From: Candidatus Poseidoniales archaeon
Lineage (GTDB): Archaea; Thermoplasmatota; Poseidoniia; Poseidoniales; Poseidoniaceae
Reading direction: 5' to 3'
Assembly (NCBI GenBank): GCA_009887135.1
Contig: QXYA01000122.1
Span: forward strand, 1 to 7,331
Length of the DNA: 7,331 nt
A program made the position numbers and the translations under genes. The notes beneath the pieces were generated by a model. It had not been told where the DNA came from and did no database searches. It saw nothing but the letters and a program-made list of their open reading frames with translations. Numbering within the stretch: the stretch's first letter is position 1; the number at the start of each line of letters is the position of its first letter. Shown here one piece after another: positions 1 to 6,474 of this stretch.

Positions 1-2907
1 GAACCTTACGAAGTCATCACTCGCCACATCGTTGGTGAGAGTGCAACGGCTATTCGAGAGGCAACGCTCACATTGCTGACGACTTCATCGGCAGCAAACC
101 CGACACTGTTCTGGCAGAATGGAGATATCTTCCCATCACCAAACGATCCAGAAGGGTACGTGGTCATGGATGGAAACTCCTATTCTACACTGAATAACAG
201 TATTCTTGAAATCCATTGGTTGTTTAGAATCACAAGTGAATTCCCAGATCAAAACAGTGTTCGTTTCAAGACAGGTTGTCTTGACGATAGTGGTTCAGCA
301 GGGTTCTCACCTCTTGATCTATTCAGCGATGAAGGTCTCGTCGTAAATCGTACCTTTGGACTTGGATGGATGAAGGTTCGAGACAATGAAGGAGACCTTG
401 TCCGAGATGATGTCCCCGACAACGCTTGGGTCTCAGCTGGAGAAACACTCTACTTCCAAGGCGCTATGTGGTTCATGGATTCTGAAGATGCTCCTTTGGA
501 CAGTGCCTTTGACGTCCGCGTCTCTCGTAACGGATGGGTCGAATCAACCGCTCGAGATACAACGAACAACAACGGTTCCTTCTTCATCAGCATCATCACT
601 CCTGAAATTGACGTTCCAGATGGACTGAAGTATGAAGTTCAAACCTATAATGAGCGAAATCCAACACACGTAATGGCACCAAACTCAGATTGGTCAAGAA
701 CGTTCAAGGTTGATGCAACACCTCCAGAGCGTGTTAAATTGTATCCAACAGATGGCTCATACGAAGCAGGAGTCAATCAACAAGATGTCAGAATCTTGGT
801 ACGTGACGCTGTTGGTGTTCCAATGGAACTGACACTCAAATACTGGGTTGAAGCAGACCATGACGTCAACAGAAACGGTATTGCTGATGATGGAGAATAC
901 GCAAGTAAGCAAGTCACAAACATGAGTGAAGACAACATTAAGTGGTTCATCACAACAATTGATCATTCCAGAAACCCGAACATGGGCCGAGTGTCCTACT
1001 ACTGGGAAGGCGGAGACCAAGCTGGTAATCCAGTCTACTACTCGCAATCTGATTCAGAAGGCGTGATTTACGAACTTCAATCTGGACCAGGCTTCAACTT
1101 TGATGATGCAACATTCCAAACTCGAAAGGATTCCGCTGCTGTCTTTACCGGCCTTGAATGGGTTGGGCACAACGATGACGAAGCAGTGTATGCAGGTCTT
1201 GAACAATCGATTACAGTTGGATTTATTGATGCTAACACAGCGATCGATTTCGAACACATTTCACTCGTCTTTGACTTCGAGGGACCTAACCCAAGCAGAG
1301 ATGCACAACGTATCTCTTACTCTGGATTGAACGATACCTTCTGGAGTGAAAGTGAGTACATCCATCTCAGTCAAAACAGTATGATGCATGAAACAACCAA
1401 TGAATCAGGACTTCCTTGGATTATTGTAACCTTTGAATTCACCTTTGCGTGGGATTGGCCTGATGAAGAAATGGGTGACTTAGCTCTTGTTTTCAAAGAA
1501 CGAGGCTCCCCTGAAGACGACATGATTCTGATCTTAGAACACACATTCAGAATTGAGAATGATTTCACACTCTCTCCTTCAGATTATACTGTTGAGGACG
1601 TAAGTGAACCAAGAACAGGACAAGTTGCTGACGGAACCCGTGTTCGTAAGGACGACAGATTAGCGTTCAGCGGACGTGTCGTATACGAAGGAAGCAATGT
1701 ACCAGCACCTCGAAACGTTGGTATTTTGGTTGAAGTCTTTGATGGTGAAAAGTTGTGGAGCGATGGCTCACTTACCGAAGATGGAGAATACTTGATTGAA
1801 GTACCACTCGATTCTGCAAAGACATTGCAATCTTCACCTACTCGTACGTGTTTGATTTCAATTACGAATATTCCTGGCCGTGGTGAAGACATGACTGGAA
1901 CATTGGTTTCAACAACCTTACGTGTTGTTGTTGACGATGCAGCACCTCGTGTTGTTCGAAGAATGTCTCCGTTGAATGTTATCGATGTTTCTTCAACAAA
2001 CGACCTGTCTTCCATCTATGTGGAATTCCAAGGTTCTGAAGATGCGGATTTGACTGGGTCTGAACAAATGATCCATTGGGTCATGCGTGACCAGACACGA
2101 ACCGTTACTATCGGTGCAGGGTCTGCTGTGCTCGGAATGCAACAAGTCGATCAAGTCGTCTATTGGACTGGAGAAGTTGACATTACTGCAGGTGGTACAA
2201 TCACTCCACAAGCAGGCGATTTCGTTGGGTTTTACATGACTGGATGGGATGCTGCTGGGAATCAGTTCCCACTCGTATCCAACTCTGAAGCAAGCCCAAT
2301 TCCTGAACTTGCCTTTGATGATACAGACTTTGAGCGCCAGTGGGTTCGACTCGGAGCTGTTGGTCCTGAATTGAGAGTTAAGTCGATTGAAGTGTCTGAT
2401 GATCACGTTTCTCCTGGTACTTCAGTTGAGATTACAGGTACAGTTGTCAACAACGGTGGTGCCACAGATTCTCAATTCAAGGTTGCATTCTTTGCAGGTG
2501 ATGATACAACACCATTCGATGTCAAGACCATCATCGGAATCGGTGAAGGGGAATCAATTCCAATCACTGTTGACTGGGAAGTTGAAGATGTGGACCGTGT
2601 ACGAGTTGAAGTCGATTATGGAAACATCTTGGTTGAAGTAAACGATAACGACAACACTGCAGAACATGACATCAACATTGCATACGGAGAATATCTGGGC
2701 TGGCTCGACTCACCGCGTGAGCAACCTCTTGCCTGGATTTTCGGTATGTCGACTATCTTGATTCTGATTGTCGTTGCAACAGTCGCATCTCGAACTGCTG
2801 TCGATTTAGGGGACGGTGCATTCGCAGAAGATGACGAAGACTGGGAAGATGACGATGACGATGATGCGTACGACGATGACGATGAGTACGACGATGACGA
2901 AGACTGA
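1..2907 (+). CDS. Large surface protein, CARDB domain, C-terminal membrane anchor and acidic tail (5'-truncated)
   Basis: This is the C-terminal 968 residues of a probable cell-surface protein; the specific function is not recognised. The frame is open from base 1 (beginning EPYEVITRH), so the TTG at 73 is not a convincing start and the true start and any signal peptide lie upstream. Residue numbers here count from base 1. Ig-like modules appear at about 237-350 (opening VDATPP, closing DQAGN) and 644-765 (opening VDDAAP, closing WDAAGN). A beta-sandwich-like stretch lies near 550-603, and a CARDB adhesion-type domain spans about 791-893. A DxDxNxNG calcium-type loop is at 286-299. One hydrophobic helix (910-930) is followed by R931 and then an acidic tail in which 22 of the last 26 residues are Asp or Glu. 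Inferred topology is a long extracellular part, one membrane anchor and a cytoplasmic tail. It could be an adhesin, an S-layer-associated protein or a polymer-binding protein; no enzyme motif is visible. The gene ends 70 bases before the helicase gene. Confidence 0.88.
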   Translation, partial: EPYEVITRHIVGESATAIREATLTLLTTSSAANPTLFWQNGDIFPSPNDPEGYVVMDGNSYSTLNNSILEIHWLFRITSEFPDQNSVRFKTGCLDDSGSAGFSPLDLFSDEGLVVNRTFGLGWMKVRDNEGDLVRDDVPDNAWVSAGETLYFQGAMWFMDSEDAPLDSAFDVRVSRNGWVESTARDTTNNNGSFFISIITPEIDVPDGLKYEVQTYNERNPTHVMAPNSDWSRTFKVDATPPERVKLYPTDGSYEAGVNQQDVRILVRDAVGVPMELTLKYWVEADHDVNRNGIADDGEYASKQVTNMSEDNIKWFITTIDHSRNPNMGRVSYYWEGGDQAGNPVYYSQSDSEGVIYELQSGPGFNFDDATFQTRKDSAAVFTGLEWVGHNDDEAVYAGLEQSITVGFIDANTAIDFEHISLVFDFEGPNPSRDAQRISYSGLNDTFWSESEYIHLSQNSMMHETTNESGLPWIIVTFEFTFAWDWPDEEMGDLALVFKERGSPEDDMILILEHTFRIENDFTLSPSDYTVEDVSEPRTGQVADGTRVRKDDRLAFSGRVVYEGSNVPAPRNVGILVEVFDGEKLWSDGSLTEDGEYLIEVPLDSAKTLQSSPTRTCLISITNIPGRGEDMTGTLVSTTLRVVVDDAAPRVVRRMSPLNVIDVSSTNDLSSIYVEFQGSEDADLTGSEQMIHWVMRDQTRTVTIGAGSAVLGMQQVDQVVYWTGEVDITAGGTITPQAGDFVGFYMTGWDAAGNQFPLVSNSEASPIPELAFDDTDFERQWVRLGAVGPELRVKSIEVSDDHVSPGTSVEITGTVVNNGGATDSQFKVAFFAGDDTTPFDVKTIIGIGEGESIPITVDWEVEDVDRVRVEVDYGNILVEVNDNDNTAEHDINIAYGEYLGWLDSPREQPLAWIFGMSTILILIVVATVASRTAVDLGDGAFAEDDEDWEDDDDDDAYDDDDEYDDDED
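856..897 (+). other. EF-hand/thrombospondin-3-like calcium-binding loop in the surface protein
   Basis: Codons 286-299 encode DHDVNRNGIADDGE. The spacing of acidic and Asn side chains (D286, D288, N290, N292, D296, D297, E299) with a central Gly-Ile resembles calcium loops of dockerin, thrombospondin type 3 and other extracellular proteins. It sits inside the first Ig-like module. The pattern is seen directly; calcium binding is inferred. Confidence 0.55.
2371..2679 (+). other. CARDB domain of the surface protein
   Basis: Residues 791-893 run from LRVKSIEVSDDHVSPG to NDNDNTAEHDINI. The order is typical of CARDB (cell-adhesion-related domain in bacteria and archaea): an opening strand, then SPGTSVEITGTVVNNGG, then a strand ending in a gly-rich turn, then a final strand leading to the conserved DNNTA-like motif. 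The domain lies just outside the membrane anchor, where it would act as a stalk or binding module. Confidence 0.8.
2728..2790 (+). other. C-terminal transmembrane anchor of the surface protein
   Basis: Residues 910-930 (LAWIFGMSTILILIVVATVAS) form a 21-residue hydrophobic stretch. It is preceded by a charged SPREQP segment and followed by Arg. A single basic residue on the tail side and the large extracellular-type domains before it suggest that the N-terminal part is outside and the tail inside. Confidence 0.85.
2827..2904 (+). repeat. GAY-rich low-complexity repeat encoding the Asp/Glu tail
   Basis: The last 26 sense codons of the surface protein are almost entirely GAT, GAC, GAA or GAG, giving 22 acidic residues interrupted by one Trp, one Ala and two Tyr. 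At DNA level there are tandem GATGAC units around 2848-2862 and 2875-2900. The tail follows the membrane helix and so probably lies in the cytoplasm. The repeat is short and imperfect, which suggests selection on the protein, but such tracts can change length by slippage. Confidence 0.85.
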
Positions 2908-2962
2908 CGTTCTCTAATCAACTACAAATCCTCAAGAAGGAAGCCCAATCACCATTCTCTAC

Positions 2963-2976
2963 GGGGAGGGGGAGAG
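2963..2976 (+). promoter_or_regulatory. Strong Shine-Dalgarno region of the helicase gene
   Basis: A purine-only run (GGGGAGGGGGAGAG) precedes the ATG at 2978. Its GGAGG core at 2965-2969 leaves 8 bases to the start codon, a good match to the CCUCC end of archaeal 16S rRNA. This supports ATG 2978 as the start. The spacer from 2908 to 2977 contains no clear TATA box or T-rich terminator. Confidence 0.75.
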
Positions 2977-2977
2977 T

Positions 2978-5900
2978 ATGTCAAATGTATTTTCCCATTT
3001 ACACCCACAACTGCAATCGTTCATTGCAGAACGAGGTTGGAATCCTACACCTATTCAAGAGGCTGCTCTGCCAGATCTTTCTGACGGCAAGAACAGACTT
3101 CTCATTGCACCAACGGGTTCTGGAAAAACACTTGCAGCAGTATTGCCACTGCTTCATCGATGCAAAGTCGAAGAATGGGATCCGCTCGCAATCCTCTACA
3201 TCACGCCTCTGCGAGCACTCAATCGAGACGTTGACCGTCGTCTTGCTGAATTAAGCGAAGTATTGGAGTTGCGATTTGGACTTCGTCATGGTGATACCTC
3301 CACAAGTGAACGAGCACGACAGGTTAGGAAGCCCCCTCATCTCTTGGTTACAACTCCTGAAACCTTTCAATTGATGTTCACTGGTCATCGACTACGAGGC
3401 TTGCTTAGTACCGTTAAAGCGGTCATTATTGACGAAGTACACGATCTAGCAGGAAGTGAACGCGGATGGCAATTGCGTCTCGGTCTTGAGCGGCTGGAAG
3501 CCTTGAGCGGACAACGCCTTCAACGAATCGGTCTTTCTGCGACTGTTGGTAATCCAAAGCAAGTTGCTGAATGGATGGCTTCAGATGCATGTGTACCGAT
3601 CAATGCCCCTGCTGAACGGTCTACTGTCCTCTCTGTCGAAACTGCACCTTCGCTGCCTGAAGATGAAGTTGGAGCCATTGAGATGCGTCTCTCGCCAAGA
3701 GCACATGCAACGTTTCGACTTCTTGCTGAACTTGTTGGAAAAGATCCACCTTGTCTTGTTTTCGTGAACAGTCGGAATGCAGCAGAAACGGTGGCACAGC
3801 GTTTGCAAACAATGGCTCCACAACTCAACATAGGGGTCCATCATGGAAGTTTAGCAGCAGAAACACGTCAGGAAATGGAAGAGAATATCCGAAATGGTTC
3901 GCTTCATGCCCTTATTTGTACTTCAAGTCTTGAACTTGGAATTGATGTTGGTTCGATTCAAAAGATTGTCCAATTAGAAAGTCCACGTTCTGTAGATCGG
4001 ATGCTTCAGCGGGTTGGTCGTGCAGATCACAGAATTGGAGGTATCGGTCGCGGACATCTTCTCGCTTGGGAAACCGATGGTCTGGCTGAAGCTACTGTAG
4101 TTGCACATCGCTCGCACATGGGATACATCGAGGATGTTGAATGGAGGAAACGGCCGTACAGTATTGCTGCAAATCAAATCATGCTCATGGCTCATAGTTT
4201 CAAGGTTGTACCTATCGATGAAGTCCATGAAACATTTGCTAATGCTGAGCAATTCGAGGACTGGGAGCGAAAAGATACTGAGACGATGCTTGCAGTTCTT
4301 TCTGACCGTTGGCTCTTACGCTATGCTATCGATGTAAACGAACGCCCATGGTATCGATGGCCTAAAAGCCTCTACCTCGAAGCAAAAGGATTGGTTCCTG
4401 AGCAAGAAGATTGGCCTGATGAATTACCTCGATATGATGTTCCAGAAGAAGAGATTCCAACTGAGTATAAATCTAGAAAATTACCGATACCGAAGCGTTT
4501 CAAGAATGGATGGTTTTCCTCTGCAGGCCGTACACGTAAGTGGGTGGAGAGCCACCTTTCGATGATACCGGACAAACAATCCTACCGTGTACGAGATGTC
4601 GTAACCCGTCGAACCATTGGAAATGTAGACGAATCATTTGTGCTTGAACTCAATGGAAGTGGAGAGGAAGAGGATGGACGTATTCGTCAGTTTGTCATGG
4701 CTGGACGTACATGGACGATTGTCGATGCTGACCCAGAACAAAGCGAAGTTCTTGTCGCTCCTGTTTCAATGCAAGGGGAAGCACCAACATGGGTTGGTGA
4801 ACTTCCACCAGTCCCTGCGCCAGTAGCACGTAACATTGGCAGATTACGTCGACTTATTGCAGAAGATTTCAATTTGCTTGAACCCAGAGAATCGGATCGA
4901 ATCGACCCCGCAGGTATTCTTGCTCACGATGGAAGGCCATTGGCAGATTATCCACTCGATGGTGAAGCTCTCGGACTTCTTGCCGATACAATCACTCGAC
5001 ACATCGATGCAACTGAAGCATTACCTGATGATCAAACGATTACCATCGAGCGCCGTTCTGAAGCACTTGTCATCAACATCTGTCAAGGGACATTGATCAA
5101 TGAAACCATTGGACATCTTCTCCTTGCAATGGCTTCAACCAAAACAGGACGTTGGGGTAGTTTGATGGTTGAACCAACAAGAATTCACCTTTCAGGTGCT
5201 GATCTAGAGCCTCATGATGTTGTTGATTGGCTCAATGAACTTCCAGCCGATGGAATTGAAGGGCTCCTTGCAGTTACGCTTCCAAATTCTCGTCAAGTGC
5301 GTTGGAGATTTGCCCAAGTTGCGAAGACGTTTGGCATCTTGCGTCATGGTGTTGACCCACGTAAAATCAACCTTGGTGCATTGGTTCGTAAGTATCGAGG
5401 AACCATCGTCGTGGATGAAGTTCTCAGTAAACTCTACTTCGAACGCATGGACATTCAGGGGGCAAAGGATGTGTTACAAGGAATACAATCAGGACTACTC
5501 GATATTGTCGTTACGCCAACTGGTCCAATCGGTATTTCAGATAGAAGTCAACGTGATCTTCTTCTTCCAAATTGGGACAATGAAGCGGTTCGAGCACGAT
5601 TACGTCTCCGATTGATGAATGAACGAGCCGTTCTTTGTTGCTTGAAATGTCAAGCAATACGGCGATTCAGAGTAGAACGATATCCTGATCTAAAGGATCC
5701 TGGGAATTGCATTGTTTGCAAAGGACAAATGCTTGTATGTGCCCGAGAAGGTCTTGAGAAGATGCTTGAAGGATGGGTTGCTTCAGATGAGGAAAGCGAT
5801 CGTAATCGTATGATTCGAAACGCCTCTTTGCTCAAAACACACGGATTTCCTGCCATTGTATGCCTCATGGCAAGAGGTGTTGGAGAGGCGACTGCTCAAC

Positions 5901-6001
5901 GTATCCTTCGTAAAGGACATAGTAACAACATGGATAGTTTACTGCAATCAATACATCATGCAGAAATCGAATACGCCAGAACTCGACGTTTCTGGGGTTG
6001 A
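2978..6001 (+). CDS. lhr: Lhr-like superfamily 2 DEAD/DEAH helicase with zinc ribbon and C-terminal HhH-like region
   Basis: This is an ATP-dependent nucleic-acid helicase of the Lhr (large helicase-related) family, expected to act in the cytoplasm in DNA repair or RNA processing. It is complete at 1007 residues. RecA-like domain 1 holds Q27, Walker A APTGSGKT (44-51), TPLRAL (76-81), TTPETF (125-130), DEVH (152-155) and LSAT (186-189). RecA-like domain 2 holds VFVNSR (261-266), LELGID (318-323) and QRVGRAD (344-350). A winged-helix part follows. The Lhr core domain is recognisable by RTIGNVDESFV (545-555), AGRTW (575-579) and PTWVGE (603-608). Near the end, C888-x2-C891 and C911-x2-C914 form a probable zinc ribbon, followed by an HhH-like ARGVGEATAQRIL (965-977). 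Archaeal Lhr proteins are often shorter than this. The ATG has a strong ribosome binding site. Substrate and direction cannot be read from sequence. The family call is secure; the exact archaeal subgroup is not. Confidence 0.95.
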   Translation: MSNVFSHLHPQLQSFIAERGWNPTPIQEAALPDLSDGKNRLLIAPTGSGKTLAAVLPLLHRCKVEEWDPLAILYITPLRALNRDVDRRLAELSEVLELRFGLRHGDTSTSERARQVRKPPHLLVTTPETFQLMFTGHRLRGLLSTVKAVIIDEVHDLAGSERGWQLRLGLERLEALSGQRLQRIGLSATVGNPKQVAEWMASDACVPINAPAERSTVLSVETAPSLPEDEVGAIEMRLSPRAHATFRLLAELVGKDPPCLVFVNSRNAAETVAQRLQTMAPQLNIGVHHGSLAAETRQEMEENIRNGSLHALICTSSLELGIDVGSIQKIVQLESPRSVDRMLQRVGRADHRIGGIGRGHLLAWETDGLAEATVVAHRSHMGYIEDVEWRKRPYSIAANQIMLMAHSFKVVPIDEVHETFANAEQFEDWERKDTETMLAVLSDRWLLRYAIDVNERPWYRWPKSLYLEAKGLVPEQEDWPDELPRYDVPEEEIPTEYKSRKLPIPKRFKNGWFSSAGRTRKWVESHLSMIPDKQSYRVRDVVTRRTIGNVDESFVLELNGSGEEEDGRIRQFVMAGRTWTIVDADPEQSEVLVAPVSMQGEAPTWVGELPPVPAPVARNIGRLRRLIAEDFNLLEPRESDRIDPAGILAHDGRPLADYPLDGEALGLLADTITRHIDATEALPDDQTITIERRSEALVINICQGTLINETIGHLLLAMASTKTGRWGSLMVEPTRIHLSGADLEPHDVVDWLNELPADGIEGLLAVTLPNSRQVRWRFAQVAKTFGILRHGVDPRKINLGALVRKYRGTIVVDEVLSKLYFERMDIQGAKDVLQGIQSGLLDIVVTPTGPIGISDRSQRDLLLPNWDNEAVRARLRLRLMNERAVLCCLKCQAIRRFRVERYPDLKDPGNCIVCKGQMLVCAREGLEKMLEGWVASDEESDRNRMIRNASLLKTHGFPAIVCLMARGVGEATAQRILRKGHSNNMDSLLQSIHHAEIEYARTRRFWG
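5639..5719 (+). other. Four-cysteine zinc ribbon near the helicase C-terminus
   Basis: Residues 888-914 contain CLKC and CIVC separated by 19 residues rich in Arg and Asp. Two CxxC knuckles with this spacing are typical of a zinc ribbon. C887 and C921 flank it but are less regularly placed. It follows the Lhr core domain and precedes the HhH-like tail, and may add a nucleic-acid contact or stabilise the C-terminal module. Metal binding is inferred. Confidence 0.7.
5976..5995. other. Small inverted repeat at the convergent gene junction
   Basis: CCAGAA (5976-5981) and TTCTGG (5990-5995) are perfect complements around an 8-base loop, ending 6 bases before the last base of the helicase stop codon. 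On the minus strand the same hairpin would lie just after the deaminase stop. No T-run follows on either strand, so it is not a classical intrinsic terminator. It may affect 3' ends of both transcripts, or may be chance within codons for ARTRRFW. Confidence 0.3.
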
Positions 6002-6448
6002 TTATTCCAGATTGACGTTACGAAGTTTAAGGCCAGCTTCTTTCATCATACCAGTTGAACGAGTGAAGTCTTCAGCCCATCGCTCAGGTATTTCGCCTCC
6101 ACCCGCATAAACAACTTCGATAATTCCTGCTTGAATCAATGAACGAGCACATCGGGTACATGGAGGCCAAGTCACATAGGCTGTGCAATCCTTGAGTGAA
6201 ACTCCAATTCGTGCAGCATGCATAATCGCATTTTCTTCTGCATGACAAATAAGGGGATATTTTTCTTCTCGATTTTCGAGTCGTTCAATCGAATCATCAA
6301 TGCCTCTAGGGAAGCCATTGAAACCTGTAGAACGGATTTCTCTGTCCGAGCCTACAACAACACAACCTACTTTTGTTGAAGGATCTTTACTCCAAGTACT
6401 AATGTGGTGTGCGAGTTCAATAAACCGAAGGTCCCACTTATTGCTCAT
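6002..6448 (-). CDS. dCMP deaminase (zinc-dependent cytidine/deoxycytidylate deaminase fold)
   Basis: This enzyme deaminates dCMP to dUMP and so supplies thymidylate synthase; it is expected to be cytoplasmic. It is complete at 148 residues, a normal length for the compact prokaryotic family. The catalytic zinc site is visible: H69 and E71 in HAEENAI, and C97 and C100 in PPCTRCA. Other family hallmarks are SKDPSTKVG (20-28), NGFPRG (44-49) and the C-terminal GEIPERWAEDF. ATG at 6448 is preferred because the family N-terminus (KWDLRFIELA) begins immediately after it. Purine-rich GGTAGGATGG lies more than 15 bases upstream, so no well-spaced Shine-Dalgarno is seen. The gene starts 26 bases after folC and is probably co-transcribed with it. 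Its stop codon abuts that of the helicase gene. Other cytidine deaminase-fold members, such as ComEB-type proteins, share these motifs; dCMP is the most likely substrate. Confidence 0.92.
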   Translation of the reverse strand: MSNKWDLRFIELAHHISTWSKDPSTKVGCVVVGSDREIRSTGFNGFPRGIDDSIERLENREEKYPLICHAEENAIMHAARIGVSLKDCTAYVTWPPCTRCARSLIQAGIIEVVYAGGGEIPERWAEDFTRSTGMMKEAGLKLRNVNLE

Positions 6449-6474
6449 GTTGACTCATACAGGGCTCGTCCATC

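Noticed and set aside
73..75. TTG as the start of the surface protein
   Set aside because: The same frame is open back to base 1 with protein-like sequence, and no ribosome site precedes the TTG; the gene is truncated by the window edge.
1584..2406. Minus-strand open frames of 137-143 codons inside the surface protein
   Set aside because: They show no recognisable domain and lie opposite a continuous coding frame with clear CARDB/Ig-like protein features.
2616..2921. Minus-strand open frame encoding a Ser/Tyr-rich protein
   Set aside because: It is the antisense reading of the GAY-rich acidic tail (GAT/GAC read backwards gives ATC/GTC or TCx codons); composition is an artefact of the repeat.
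2922..2929. CTACAAAT as a TATA box for the helicase gene
   Set aside because: It is only a weak A/T stretch with no convincing BRE, and one such match in 70 bases is expected by chance.
5214..5615. Plus-strand 133-codon open frame inside the helicase
   Set aside because: It is a frame-shifted shadow of the conserved Lhr core; the helicase frame carries all family motifs without interruption.
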